Shown: positions 53,501-62,040, numbered from the stretch's first letter. The stretch: 64,000 bases of DNA from Zonotrichia leucophrys gambelii (GCF_028769735.1 NC_088171.1:146465917-146529916); one strand, 5' to 3'. Numbers and translations are program-made. The notes: generated from the letters alone by a model not told the origin.

Positions 53501-56225
53501 TGTAGGGACCTGTCCTAACATGATATAAATAAATAGCTTAGCTAATGGTTTGAGTGATAAATTGGAATAAGGTCTTAAGCTAGAGTGATCCCAAGAAGAG
53601 CTGCTTGCTGCCAGTGTGTTTATCTCACTGGGTGAAAATCATGGATAAAATTTTAAAGACAGTTTAGTTACATCATGTAAGTGTGGGGACTGGTGGGATG
53701 AAAATCTCCTGCATGGATCTTGGTGTAAATGCACCCTCCATGGTTGGATAAGACTGTAGTTAGTCAGGGTAGGCAATTTATTCATAAAGTGAGAGTACAT
53801 CTATTCAGTTGAAATTCAGCAGCAACATTTGACTGAAATTCAAGTGCTGCCACTGCCTAAGCTGTTCAGAGGAGGGATGCAGTCTAAAGGGTTTCCATGT
53901 CTATCTTCTAGGTGAGGAAAAGATTATTGTCTGCTTAATTTGACTTGAAGTGCACTGTTTCCAGCAGTGAGTATTCATAAATTGACCGTCTGCTACTTTT
54001 AATTGAGGAATCCATTTCAGAGTCTAATGGATTAACACTGCAGCTTATCGTGGCTGCCTTGTACTGCCCATTCACTCTGCATCCTCCTGCTGCCTCTGGC
54101 ATCTGTGATAAGGGCCATGTTTTCTGTTCTGTGCTGTGCACAGTGGAGCCCTTCTCTGTGACCTAAGGCTGCTGCTGTGTCTGGTATTGTGCTGCAGGAA
54201 AGTGAGAAGGCATCAGGGAGAAAAGAAAAAGGGACCCAACACACACAGCGGCAATCTGAGCACATCTTTGCTAGGAGATTAAATTAATTGAGTAAAAAAT
54301 CATCAAAGGTACTTTTCCAGGGGCACAGTTCTGAAAAAGATGTTTTGTGAAGAAATTATAAAGGGCATCTGATACAGACTGCCAGAACTTTGATACTGCA
54401 TGTTGGTGGTACAGTGTCTTGGTGTTTTGTTCTATAGAGGACATAGCCAGCTCTGATCCAGCATTTGTAGCCAGCTCTGATCCAGTAACACACAAAAAAT
54501 ACAAAGTGGATTTCTGTACAGTAGCTTGCCAGAACACTGTTCAGTTTCCTGTTTTTAGTCTTCTCCCTGTGATGGATTGGTTATATATTGGGTCCTGGCC
54601 ATTTAATGTTTCTCTGTTTCTCAGACTCTGAAAAATTTAATGACTCTGTTTCTCAAAAGCTTCAGTTATGCCATTTGAAACTGTTAGTTCAGTCTTTTTC
54701 ATATTTTCTGTTTTGTTTCTGCTGCTAAATTGAGGATGATCTCAGGTGGGCAGTTGGGAGTTAAATTTCAGAACTTATTTAAGGCAATTTGGACAAAATG
54801 CTGTTATGGTGCTTCTTCTTTTAACACCAGTAAGTTCCTTCAGCAATGGCATATAAAGGACAGCTTTTTTATTTCCATTTATAGAAGTCTAGGAGAAGCA
54901 GAATGCTTCAAGGATAATTGAGAGATTTGAATTCATGGAAGTTCTAATCTCCTTTCAATGCAGGGTTATGTTTCAGAGTCTTTAGGACTGCCTGACAATC
55001 TTTTGGTCCTTGTCTAGTGAATAAATGTAATAAGCTCAGATTTGCAGTGAGATGCAGATTCTTTGTTTTGTCATTGAGTTGCAAAATGGGTGGTGTTAGA
55101 ACAAACCCTCCTTCATGAAATGGGAGGATTTGCAGAAGAGCTGTTGTACCAGAAGTATCCCTTTGTTCCTATGGGAGCACCTATTAATATTTTGATTCTC
55201 AGTTAGTACAGATGCACCTTGGGTAAAATAGTTATCTTTAATTCACCTTTATGGCTGCATTCTGCTTGGCTCACTTTAAGTGGAGGAGAAATGATAGAAA
55301 AATACTTGTATCTCCAGAGTTCAGTGCTGGGTCTGTTTTATTCCTGTGTGCTCTGCTTGTTTTGGAGGTTGACTCAAGGTCCCTGAAAACTGTGCTTGAG
55401 AAGTACCATATTAATTCTGTCTGTAAAAACATGAGCTTTCCTTTTACTAGACCTTGAGAGTAGAGGATTTGTGCAGACAGAAGTAAGCCATATGTCCTTG
55501 GCATTTTTACCATTGCATATTATAGAATTTAATTTTTTGAGCTCTTCTTATTAGATAACTCTGTGTGTGTGTATTGAATGAATTCCTGTGTTCATTCTCT
55601 AACACCTGACTTTAAAAGTGTAGATTCCGAATCTATTCCTTCATTTTTATGCACTGTTCTCAACAGTGTGTTTATTCTCTACTCTTTTGCAACTCTCTCT
55701 CTTCTCTTTTTCCTGCTTTTAGCACACAGTCATTCTACAGCTGAAGCTACCAACTAGATCTCAATTTAGAATATGGGATCTTGATTTTTTTTTCTGGTTT
55801 CCTCCTATCTCTGCATCCTTTTAACTTTGAAATTTTAATTGGTAAAGCTACATAAAATATATGCAAATGGAAGAAAAACATGCCCGAGCAAAAAATGGAA
55901 GAATTATGTAGAATTATTGTGTACAATTCTCTAATAGTGTTAGGACTGAATATTATTCCTATCTTATTATCTAAATTAAACTTTTTCAGTGGAATGTTCA
56001 GCTTTTTAAGAGGAGACTTTCAGGAGCAGTATTTCCTGAGAGTGTTGGAGATTTTTTTTCTCACTCTGTCTCTCCCTTGTTTTAGGACTACAATGATGAA
56101 ATCAGACAGGCACAGCTTCAAGAATTGACATATTTAAATGGTGGCTCAGAAACTGCAGAAGTTCCAGTTGTCCGTGGAAAAGCATCGATTCGAGCGAGAG
56201 GAGTGCCAGTTCCTGCTTTGTCCAG
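11419..56225 (+). CDS. KHDRBS3: KHDRBS3 (SLM2/T-STAR), five joined coding exons, 3' partial
   Basis: The joined coding sequence is 11419-11506, 37790-37908, 47086-47202, 49337-49483 and 56086-56225, giving 203 full codons plus two bases; the family is about 346 residues long. All junctions seen have GT/AG borders and keep frame. QUA1 (residues about 1-58) drives dimerisation. The KH domain (about 59-157) holds the GPRG loop at residues 78-81 and binds U/A-rich RNA of UAA type. QUA2 starts at [10 protein letters not shown], residue 158. The protein is known as a nuclear alternative-splicing regulator, for example of neurexin transcripts. KHDRBS3 is preferred over KHDRBS2 because of [10 protein letters not shown], the FQKGEGK stretch and [13 protein letters not shown]. 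The RG, proline and tyrosine-rich tail is encoded beyond the window. Identification rests on recalled family sequences, not on a search. Confidence 0.96.
13953..13972. repeat. Short inverted repeat in intron 1
   Basis: AATTTGTGT and ACACAAATT are exact 9-base arms around a two-base centre. The flanks are rich in TAA and TTAA. Function unknown; AT-rich palindromes of this size arise by chance. Confidence 0.5.
15513..16042 (-). mobile_element. Solo LTR, ERVL-type avian family, about 530 bp
   Basis: On the + strand it starts TGTCTTGTGGTTTAAGCTCA and ends CTATCCCAGCCAAAACCAGG then GCA. The minus strand thus begins TGCCCTGGTTTTGGCTGGGA and ends in the diagnostic (G)GTTTAAACCAC-like terminus of a common avian ERVL LTR family. 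In minus sense it keeps CACAGGGATGTTTTGGTTGT, a TATATAAACTGGGGG promoter block and a CATTAAACCCAC poly(A) region. It is diverged and related to the copies at 20943 and 22910. No clear target-site duplication. Confidence 0.8.
17792..17822. repeat. Perfect hairpin in intron 1
   Basis: Arms TTATGGCCTT (17795-17804) and AAGGCCATAA (17810-17819) are exact complements around the loop AAGCG. Three more pairs, two of them G-U in RNA, extend the stem to 13. A run of about 18 T lies about 35 bp upstream. No repeat family was recognised. Confidence 0.6.
19015..19528 (+). mobile_element. CR1 LINE, 5'-truncated, about 510 bp
   Basis: Shows the CR1 order: GGTCTGTTCAGCCTGGAGAA, AGACCTCATTGCAGTCTGCA, GGCACTGATCTCTGGGGGTG with GACAGTGGCAGGACC, GGTTTAGGTTGGATATTGAG, GGGCACTGAAACAGTTTCCC, GTGGTCACAGCACCAAGCCT, GCAGGGCCAGGAGTTGGACT and the terminal ATATTCTGTGATTCTGA. 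The subfamily differs from the 7612 copy in its tail. Confidence 0.92.
20943..21534 (+). mobile_element. Solo LTR, ERVL-type avian family, about 590 bp
   Basis: Near-complete LTR in + orientation. It has GAAAACAGTGTTGATAACAC then AGGGATGTTTTCATTACTAC, the CAGACCATATGGCATCGTGC block, a TATA box within CAGCTTATAAAGCTGGGG, CTATTAAACTGTCTTTATCT as poly(A) region, and the end GGGGCTAAACCATGACA. The left end is near TGTGGTG at 20943. Flanks GAGGGA and GAGGAT are only an imperfect duplication, so the exact left end is uncertain. No internal retroviral genes adjoin it. Confidence 0.88.
21852..21866 (+). promoter_or_regulatory. CTCF-like motif
   Basis: CCAGGAGGGGGCGAC matches the CTCF core pattern CCASYAGRGGGCRSY at most positions, the mismatches being G at position 5 and A at position 14. 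It stands at the left edge of the minisatellite. Occupancy cannot be judged from sequence. Confidence 0.4.
21895..22829. repeat. GC-rich minisatellite, about 0.95 kb
   Basis: Tandem units of two lengths, about 43 bp and a shorter form of about 27 bp, built on GGGAGAGCCGGGATCGGGGC, TGTGGGATCGGGTGTGATCC and CCC. Units are diverged by about 10-20%. A higher-order repeat is visible: the block starting GAGAGGCAGGATCGGAACTC at 22329 recurs at 22575, a period of about 246 bp, each followed by the same order of variant units. Many CG dinucleotides survive. The array is open in several frames on both strands, which explains the long proline-rich or glycine-rich false ORFs here. Confidence 0.92.
22910..23208 (-). 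mobile_element. Truncated ERVL-type LTR (3' half), opposite orientation
   Basis: On the + strand it starts TGTCCTGCTGTAACCCCAGC, then GGGAATCGGAAGAGTAAAAG, CAAGCAGATGAAAACAAGGA, GGCAGGTGTTCAGCCATCTC and CAGGAGCACAGGATTCCATC. These are the antisense of the 3' half of the same LTR family as 20943-21534. The alignment stops at about 23,205, where the mitochondrial ND5 sequence begins, so the LTR is cut by or joined to the NUMT. It is more diverged than the 20943 copy. Confidence 0.75.
23212..23483 (+). pseudogene. NUMT: nuclear copy of a mitochondrial ND5 segment
   Basis: Read with the vertebrate mitochondrial code, the frame from 23212 gives [29 protein letters not shown], then [30 protein letters not shown] and [11 protein letters not shown], the core of avian NADH dehydrogenase subunit 5. 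It needs TGA read as Trp at one site. An Arg codon has become TGA, and TAA interrupts at about 23428-23430, so it is not functional. About 272 bp are kept, without indels that I can see, and it looks fairly young. It lies between a truncated LTR and a CR1 tail. Confidence 0.9.
23507..23754 (+). mobile_element. CR1 LINE 3'-end fragment
   Basis: Runs GGGGATGGTTTTAAACTAAA, GGAGGAGAAATTTGGATTAT, TTAGGAAGAAATTCTTCTCT, GGCACAGGTTGCCCAGAGAA, CATCCCTTGCAGTGTTCCAG and the GGCAGGGGGTATGGAACTAG tail to CTTCTATGACC. It starts 23 bp after the NUMT ends. Confidence 0.93.
27886..28027 (-). mobile_element. CR1 LINE 3'-end fragment, antisense
   Basis: On the + strand the reverse complement of the CR1 tail is read: ATGGTTTGGGTTGGAAGGAC, CTTAAAGGTCATCTGGTTCC, CCCCTGCCATGGGCAAGGAC, AAAGCCCATCCAACCTGGCT. 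It ends just before a small hairpin. Confidence 0.9.
28028..28053. repeat. Small inverted repeat beside CR1
   Basis: GGATTAGG and CCTAATCC form exact 8-base arms around a 10-base loop. It directly abuts the inner end of the antisense CR1. Confidence 0.5.
29180..30100 (-). mobile_element. CR1 LINE ORF2 reverse-transcriptase remnant, antisense
   Basis: In the minus direction the segment around 29530-29590 reads [13 protein letters not shown], matching the FNIFINDLDDG motif at the end of the CR1 reverse transcriptase. Around 29855-30060 the + strand keeps the antisense of the region where the CR1 RT begins (GAAATGGTTTTCAAGAGCTG, CTACATCACCTTCCAAGAG, CTGAAGACAGGACTG). It is old, with many indels and stops. 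The limits are approximate. Confidence 0.7.
37790..37908 (+). CDS. KHDRBS3: KHDRBS3 coding exon 2 (QUA1 to KH junction)
   Basis: The exon is 119 nt. With the leftover base from exon 1 it completes codon 30 (Glu) and reads 40 residues, from [16 protein letters not shown] to LIPVKQFPK. The acceptor is TTTCTTTAACAG after a T-rich tract and the donor is AAG|GTAAGC, close to consensus. It encodes the acidic linker and the first beta strand leading into the STAR KH domain. The exon ends in phase 0. Confidence 0.96.
40005..40085 (+). mobile_element. Short CR1 ORF2 reverse-transcriptase remnant
   Basis: The stretch GGTGGCTTCACTAAGGCCAA onward reads [20 protein letters not shown], which parallels the CR1 motif HGFTKGKSCLTNLVAFYD. 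Only about 80 bp are recognisable. Confidence 0.55.
45434..45473 (+). repeat. Dispersed 40-bp repeat, copy A (intron 2)
   Basis: TGTATCTTAGAACCTATATG followed by seven A and TGGACAACT matches 48594-48634 with only a few differences. Repeat family not recognised. Confidence 0.6.
46190..46870 (-). mobile_element. CR1 LINE ORF2 endonuclease remnant, antisense
   Basis: On the minus strand, 46467-46853 stays open for about 128 codons and reads [58 protein letters not shown] and [14 protein letters not shown]. These match the C-terminal half of the CR1 endonuclease (LLGDFNHPDICW, FLTQV, LDLILTN, GSSDH, FRRANFDLFRDLL in the family). The expected Gly-Asp of the GDFN motif is Arg-Asp-Ser, so the active site is damaged. 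Region 46190-46430 is a weaker continuation toward the linker before the reverse transcriptase. Confidence 0.8.
47086..47202 (+). CDS. KHDRBS3: KHDRBS3 coding exon 3 (KH domain core, GPRG loop)
   Basis: The exon is 117 nt, exactly 39 codons, phase 0 at both ends. It begins [20 protein letters not shown] and ends with the MRDKTK stretch. It carries the GxxG-type loop (GPRG, residues 78-81) and the following helix that contact RNA in STAR proteins. The acceptor is TTTCTTACAG and the donor AAG|GTAAGG; both are strong. No stop or frameshift is present. Confidence 0.97.
47607..47668 (-). mobile_element. Short CR1 3'-end fragment, antisense
   Basis: CATAGAATCACAGAATGTCC, GAGCTAGAAGGTGCCCACAT and GGATCATCAAAGTCCAACTT are the reverse complement of a CR1 tail of the subfamily with GGGACCCACAAGGATCATCG. 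Confidence 0.75.
48594..48634 (+). repeat. Dispersed 40-bp repeat, copy B (intron 3)
   Basis: TGTATCTTGGGACCTACATG followed by eight A and TGGACAACT; partner of 45434-45473, about 3.2 kb apart and in the same orientation. Confidence 0.6.
49337..49483 (+). CDS. KHDRBS3: KHDRBS3 coding exon 4 (KH domain C-terminal half)
   Basis: The exon is 147 nt, 49 codons, phase 0 at both ends. It reads [20 protein letters not shown], then the strand VLIEVFAPP and the last KH helix, ending EEIKKFLIP. The acceptor is ATCTCCTAG. The donor is CCT|GTTAGT, weaker than usual: T at +3, and CCT at the exon end where AG at -2/-1 is preferred. It is followed by TA and a run of 15 or more T. Because the exon is a multiple of three, skipping would keep frame but remove part of the RNA-binding fold. 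Confidence 0.97.
49566..49650 (+). mobile_element. CR1 LINE tail fragment
   Basis: GTGTCCCTGCCCATTGCAGG, GGCTGGAACTAGATGATGTT, GGTCCCTTCCAACCCAAACT and TTCTATGATTCTGA form the last 85 bp of a CR1. It begins about 80 bp after the exon-4 donor. Confidence 0.9.
50670..50852 (+). mobile_element. CR1 LINE 3'-end fragment
   Basis: GAGAGTGGCTGGGCACCAGA, ATGGTCACAGCACCAAGCCT, GCAATGGTGGGATTCTAGAG, GTGCAGGGCCAGGATTTGAA and GGTCCTTTCCAGCTTAAGCT follow the tail of the same subfamily as 19015-19528. It ends 70 bp before LTR copy 2. Confidence 0.85.
50922..51278 (-). mobile_element. Solo LTR of an avian endogenous retrovirus, copy 2
   Basis: Exactly 357 bp, TGTTGCC to GCTACA on the + strand, the same length and ends as 1366-1722, with about nine substitutions by my hand alignment (about 97.5% identity). 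In minus sense it keeps the TATA box (complement of 51065-51071) and AATAAA (complement of 51043-51048). It is antisense to KHDRBS3. Flanks are GAATG on the left and GGATG on the right, so a perfect target-site duplication like that of copy 1 is missing. No internal viral sequence. Confidence 0.9.
52925..53056 (+). mobile_element. CR1 LINE tail fragment
   Basis: TTTCAAGGCCAGCCTGGATG, GAGCCCTGAGCATCCTGGTC, GAAGTGTCTCTGCCCATGGC, GAGTTGGAATGAAATGGTCT and CCCTTTCCATCCCAAACTAT follow the CR1 end. Confidence 0.9.
54444..54485. repeat. Short tandem duplication, 24-bp period
   Basis: TAGCCAGCTCTGATCCAG occurs exactly at 54444-54461 and again at 54468-54485. A two-copy local duplication in intron 4. 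Confidence 0.8.
56086..56225 (+). CDS. KHDRBS3: KHDRBS3 coding exon 5 (QUA2), last exon in window
   Basis: The exon is 140 nt: 46 codons plus two bases, ending in phase 2 inside an Arg codon (AG|G). It starts [20 protein letters not shown], the conserved QUA2 signature, and then enters the more variable VPVVRGK and [10 protein letters not shown] stretch that leads to the RG-rich region. The acceptor is CTTGTTTTAG and the donor CCAG|GTATGT. If the intron is retained the frame runs to a TGA at 56353-56355. Confidence 0.95.
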
Positions 56226-56865
56226 GTATGTGGAATTTCATTGGAATCTATGCATTTCAAGCTTCTCCCTTCAAACACAATTTCTCCCCCAGGAAAACCA
56301 TGAAGGATTCCCAAAAGAAGAGCAAAAGATTGGGGAAACAACCATCATTTATTGATGGAAGTTTAATTCATTTGGACCGAATTAACAGTGCTCTTGTGGA
56401 ACTTGAATGCTGCCTTTGTAAAGAAGCAGTGCACAGCATAGGAGGTGTTCAGTCCTACTGGGAGCACCTTGATTTCTAGTTTTGAATTGCTTCTTAGGTG
56501 CAGTCTGTGTTTGGGCCCTATGGAGCTGACAGCTGTAAATCTCTTACCTTGGTTGATGTGAATTTCAGGCAGAATCTCCAATTTACAGAATGCTTTTCTT
56601 TTTTTATGGTACTGTTAAGTTTTCATAGTCATGATGAAACGATACAGAGATGGTCTGGAGTTAGAATTTGGATTTTCTTGTTTGAGTGGCACTTTGTGAA
56701 AAGTGGCTTTTGTTTGATTTGGGAGTAGGCAAAGTCCACTGCTTTTGCTGTTTTTCTTTGTCACAGGAGATGTATTGTTTTTACTCCAGCATCCCCCATC
56801 TTCACTGCAGTACTGGGATGGCAATTGAAACTCCTTCAAAGTCTCCAGTGTGAAAACAAAACCTA

Positions 56866-56871
56866 AATAAA
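56866..56871 (+). terminator. KHDRBS3: Candidate intronic poly(A) signal AATAAA
   Basis: A canonical AATAAA lies 640 bp into intron 5, followed by TG- and T-rich sequence. If used, the transcript would retain the start of intron 5, and the frame from exon 5 would end at TGA 56353-56355, adding about 42 residues. AATAAA is common by chance in AT-rich introns. Confidence 0.25.
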
Positions 56872-57401
56872 GTTCATAACTGTTTATGTTACAGAATACA
56901 GGGATTGTGGCTGCAGCACCTAAATGTAACTGATAATTGTGGTGATCTTTTCTTCTGTTTTGTGTACAGTTCTTGTCAATGCAACTTGAAACTTGCAGTT
57001 CTGAATGCAAGTTGTAAACTAATTACTTGTTTCAATGCATTTCTTGTGAATTAATTTCTTAATAATACCCTGAAGCATTTAACCTCAGATGATGAGGCAT
57101 GTTAGAAGAAGCAGCACTAAGGAAATATTCCATTTATGTAGATCTGCCATGCAGAGTGAATCTTAATTTAAAGAAATTATTCTTATTGTGGGTTGTATGC
57201 TGGGAGAAAAAATTCTCTCAATCATCAAATTGTTGTTCTTGTCTTTTGTAATATTGTGTAAACATATATATACTGCTTTTCTTGATTTTAATGTTCTGAG
57301 TATCTGAGTAGTGTTAATTATATACCAAGATTCACCCCTTGGTTTTGTAATCAGCCATACAAGAGTTATTTCAGATTGGAGACCTCATTTGGTCTTGGAG
57401 G

Positions 57402-57522
57402 GGGTTTTTTCGTGTTTTTTTTTTAATTGTTGTTGGTTTTTGTTGTTGTTTTTTTGTTTGTTTGTGTTTTTTTGGGGGGGTTTTGTTGCTTGGCTTTTTT
57501 AAATTTTTTTTTTAATAGCTGT
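57402..57522. repeat. G/T-rich low-complexity tract
   Basis: Almost pure T with G interruptions on the + strand (TTG and TTTG repeats, a run of seven G and long T runs). Could be a decayed simple repeat. Confidence 0.85.
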
Positions 57523-59303
57523 TTGTAACTTTGCCACAGATGCCTGTAATGGTTTTGCTAGACTCTCAGTATGGATATATTTGCAGTACTATTTAAAGTT
57601 TATTTCATTTTCCATGTCCTTCAGGTAATATTTCTGGGATACAGAAGCTATTCTTTGGTTGTTTCCTATCACCAAAGCTTGATAACTAATTTACACTGTT
57701 TGTACCTAGTATGTGCATATGTCAATAGTTTTTTAGAGTACTACATTTCTAACATCACGAGTTCTGTCCTCTGGATTTTGGTAAATGATTTTTTCAAATC
57801 TGCATTTTATGCAAGAGATACACTGTTACAGAGCTTAGTTTGAATCCTTCAAAGTTGATCTGCAACTATTGAAGGTTCTTCAGGGTAAATTTAAATGCCA
57901 TTAGTGTTTGATTTGGAGATGACAGTAAAAGATTGTGGATTTGTCATCACCATTTTTCACATATATTCTAAAAGAAAGTTAAAGTGTGTCTGTTTGACTT
58001 GTCCTTACTTCAAGGCTTGTCTTAAACTCCAAGACACTTTTCTCTCAAATTGAAGTGCTCTGTTAGCATATTCCTTAAGTGAAGTTCAATTCTGTTGCTA
58101 CTGAGATTCTACAGCCATTGAGCTGAAGATCTCAATCTCAGTTACAAAGCTCTGATTCTTTTTTAGCAGAAATGGATTTCAATGAATAATACTTTTGTTG
58201 AAGCAAAGCTTTAAAGGCTTTGTCTCAGAGTTGGATAAAACAGTTTCAATAGGCAGCATCCCTGAGATATCCAGGAGAAGTTGAAGCAAAGCCTCAGAAG
58301 ACTTGCAAAAGGAAGTTTAAAACCTTGATCCTAACCTTTCTTTGTAATCTGCAGAATGGTGTTATGATGCCAGCCTTTATACATGAAACATCCTGTTGAG
58401 TGTGTTTAAGTTCCCACTTTTGGAACCTTTATTACTCCTGAATAGTTTCAGTTAAAAAAGAAAAAAAAGTGCTAATTTATGCCTTTTTTGCTCCTTATCA
58501 GACATGTGAGAACTGGATATAATGCATCTTATTAAATCTATTTTTGGCTCCATAACAAAATTTTATTTTGTGGAAAATAGTACATTTGTGTTTGCATACA
58601 AAAATTCTAGTTCATATGCAGACATTCCTGTGTGTGGTAAGTAATTTCCTAATGGTTGTTGTTTGGAAACTCTGTATTCTTTTTTCTGGATTGTTCCTGA
58701 TTTTCTTGACTAAATTTTTATGACTCTAGAACCAAGTAAGGTTTTGTGGGTGGCTGGATGGAATTTGTTCTGTGTTGTGAGCTTTACATTCAGGAATGTT
58801 CTTTTCTCATCGTTGATCTCAGAAGATACAGCTAATTCCTATAGCTGTTTCCTTTCTCCCCACCTTGCCCCAAGTTTTTGTCCCTATACTGTTAAAAATG
58901 ACCTTCAGATGTAATCACATCACTTCTATTTTCTGTAGTGTTCATGATGAGCACTTTAACTATGTTGACCTAAACCCTCTTCCGTACAGCAAGAAGGGAA
59001 AGTGGTGAAAGTCTGTTTTTATTCCTTTGTTTTTATTATGATCATAAATTCTTTTTTGGAGGCAACTATATAAAATGATCATACCAGTTGCTCTTTAATT
59101 TATTGTGATAGCAAGCTTAGAAGAATCCATGGTGTTTAATGTGATGCTGTTGAGGTGTGAAACCAGAAAATGAAACTCTTTAGGACTCAATGTTTCTTTA
59201 GTGTGTGTATTCCCATCCTGAATCAGGGCTTTATAAATGATAGCAACCAAAATGTGAATTTTGATTTCTGATTAACCAAAGACTTAAAATACACATTTAA
59301 ACA

Positions 59304-59396
59304 TTCTAGTGGAAGGTGTCCCTGCCCATGGAAACAGAGTTGGAATTTGATGATCATTAAGGTCTCTTCCAATCCAAACCTTCCTATGACTCTATA
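59304..59396 (+). mobile_element. CR1 LINE tail fragment
   Basis: ATTCTAGTGGAAGGTGTCCC, TGCCCATGGAAACAGAGTTG, GATGATCATTAAGGTCTCTT, CCAATCCAAACCTTCCTATG: the final 90 bp of a CR1. Confidence 0.9.
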
Positions 59397-59644
59397 CATG
59401 TTAATGTACACCTCTAAGGATGTTTTGCAATTAAAGCAGCATTTCTCTCTAAAAATTCACACTATTTTAAGAATAAAAATAAGATTCAAGAATCACTCAT
59501 TTATGACTCCAACTGAGATATTTTAGAAAAGTGAAATTCTAGAGGATGATAATAATAAGTCTAAGAATTTGGCTAAAAGTTCCTTGATACCTTGGGGTGG
59601 CATGGGGGGAGCCATTTCATGTCACTTATGGCTAGAAAACAGTG

Positions 59645-59975
59645 CTACAATCACAGAATGGTTTGGGTTGCATGAGACCCTTACTGACCATCCCATTTCA
59701 CCCCCTGCCATGGGCAGGACAACTTCCCCTAGACCAGGTTGCTCCAAGTCCCGCCCTGGGGCATCTGCAACTTCTCTGAGCAACCTGTGCCAGTGTTGTC
59801 TCACCACCCTCATCATAAATTTCTTCTTTATTTCCAATCTCAACCTGCCTTTTTCAATTGAAAGCTGTTGTTCCTCATCCTGTCAGTAGGGACCCTGATA
59901 AAATTACTCTCTTTTTCTTATAAGCAGCTCCACTTAGTTATTAAAAGGCCACAATAAGGTAGAGCTGGCTGAGTT
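59645..59975 (-). mobile_element. CR1 LINE 3' fragment, antisense, about 330 bp
   Basis: On the + strand: AATCACAGAATGGTTTGGGT, CCCCCTGCCATGGGCAGGAC, TAGACCAGGTTGCTCCAAGT, GGGGCATCTGCAACTTCTCT, GAGCAACCTGTGCCAGTGTT, CACCACCCTCATCATAAATT, TTGTTCCTCATCCTGTCAGT and AAAGGCCACAATAAGGT. This is the reverse complement of a typical CR1 3' end. Confidence 0.92.
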
Positions 59976-62040
59976 CACACCCCAGATTAAGAGAGATTGT
60001 ATTTGAAAACAATAGTCTCAATTAAAGAAATAGCAGATTTCTGATTTATGCTTTCAAGAGAGTGTGGAGAGTTTTTTACTTTTCAGTTTATTATACATAT
60101 TTAAATCTATGCATGGCTGGGATCCTAATGGTTGAATGACTGTCACTGTCTGGAGAAAAATAAAACTTTGGCAGAAGTTTTTAGTTAGAACTTGCTGTCT
60201 TATATATTAGAAGTAAGATGAGCTGATGCGGATCAATGCTGCAGTGTGTTCACAACTTCCAGCTGCTTTCCTGCCATGTCTGGAATGAATTGGTTTCTTT
60301 TTTTGAAGAATCACTTTTTTTCTTGAGAACATGTAGGTAGTGAAGTGTTTCTGTAGCACAAAATAAATATTTGACAAAGCCAGCTCAGGATCTAGGCCAA
60401 AGGCCGATATTATTAATTTTCATCATGTTTTGTTTTAGTTTTGTGGTCTCCCATTTTCCACAAAATTGAAACATGAACATATGTATTACTGTTTTGAAAT
60501 GTAAATGTGAAATAAATCTTGTGTAAGAGTGTTAACTCAATGATGGCTCTTTTTTTTGTTGTTGTTTTTTTCTTCAAGAAGGATGAAAAGTCAGGAATCT
60601 GAGTTTTGAGTTGTGTCTGGATATCACTGTTTTAGTATTTTAAAATGTCAGCACCAAAATAACAGGTCGGTTATTTTTCAGATGTCTAATATGAAACAAA
60701 TATATTTACTGTTTGAGGAACACTGAATGTAGCTGTCTGTGCTCAAATGAAGATAATATATCAACATCTGGTAACCAAATTTGTTACATCTATTTATTGA
60801 ACAGTGTAAATCCCTGCAGATATATAGAACTATGATAATGATAAAATTATTAAGGAATTTCAAGTGTTTCCTCATTGAATAATGTAGTTTTTGAGAACTG
60901 TCCTAAATTTTGCAAGTATTTTTATTTTAAACTTATTCTTCCATTTAATGTTTCTGGGGGGACAGAGCAGAAAGGATCTTCATACCATTAACTGTTCCAA
61001 TTTTGTGTTTCACTAAAAGTGAAGGAAAGCTATAAACTGACTCTAGTTGAGGTTTCATGATCAGAATAATTTTACTAACTCAGGCATCCAGTGATGGGCT
61101 AAACAGGAAATAAAAATCAGTGTGATTCTAGAGCAGAGAAAGTGCTAAATGAAATGATGGAAGTGGCTGTTGCTGAGGGCAGCTGGAGATGAGTGTAAGT
61201 GAGATGCTGTGCCTGCTGCTGTGGGCAAGGGCAGTAAGTTAGTTTGCTGGAAATAAATCCTAGGAACACCGTGGGACTACTAGAAAGTAGAAATGTCAAA
61301 TATTATTGCTAACAAAGGCCAAAGAGGAAGTGTATAAGTTGGTAAAATTCTGTTTCAGTGGGAATCAATGCTTAGATTAGTACTCTTAAATTCCTTCTGA
61401 GCATTCACAAATGTTTTGAGTCTAACATTGTGTAGCATAGTTCTAAGTGGCATTAGATTTTGTTGTTAGATTTTCTTGAAAATGTTTTTACTTACACAAT
61501 AAATTCAGGATTCAAACAATGAGATGTTAATCACAAAATTCAATACTTTAGTAATGCTGTAAGTGGACACAGTAAGGTAGACTTTGCATTTGCACATTTT
61601 TAGACATTAACCATCATCAGTCATTACTCCACAGTGTTTATAAATCATATTAACACCTTCTGACACTTTTATTTAGAGGCTTTTTCTCCCCTTCTTTAGT
61701 GTGTTTATAGTTTTATAGAAATTGTGCTTCACTTTGTATTTTATTTTTCCTCATTCACTGAATTGCAAGTCTAAGTAATGAAATAATGTCATGAGAGGAG
61801 AGTTAGATTCCAACAAAAACAGCTCTCATGACAATATCTTCAAGGGATGGTGTGGTATGTGAGTTACATTAGATTATTCCTCTCATTTTTTCATGAAATA
61901 AAAGCTATTAAATGAGTTACTGGGATTTGCTTTAGTTAGTCTAGTCCATGGTACCCAGATATAGAAGCCTTTTTTAGTGCAGAGCCTACTCCCAACTTTG
62001 GGAGTAAAATTATTCAGAATTTAACAATCGAAATTACTTG

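Larger units (their letters stand above)
49484..56085 (+). other. KHDRBS3: KHDRBS3 intron 4 (6.6 kb)
   Basis: GTTAGT to GTTTTAG. The donor is immediately followed by a T run. It contains three CR1 tails and a solo LTR. Region 51,280-52,900 is unique-looking apart from a T-rich tract at 52,208-52,252. Region 53,060-56,085 is AT-rich with one short tandem duplication. No exon supported. Confidence 0.85.

Noticed and set aside
11419..56225. Assignment to KHDRBS2 (SLM1) or KHDRBS1 (Sam68)
   Set aside because: The N-terminal [10 protein letters not shown], the short FQKGEGK linker and NKNMKLGQ fit KHDRBS3; KHDRBS2 has different residues there, and Sam68 has a long N-terminal extension that is missing.
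56138..56479. 113-codon open frame overlapping exon 5 and intron 5
   Set aside because: It is out of phase with the exon-5 coding frame, which is fixed by the QUA2 sequence, so it is a shadow frame.
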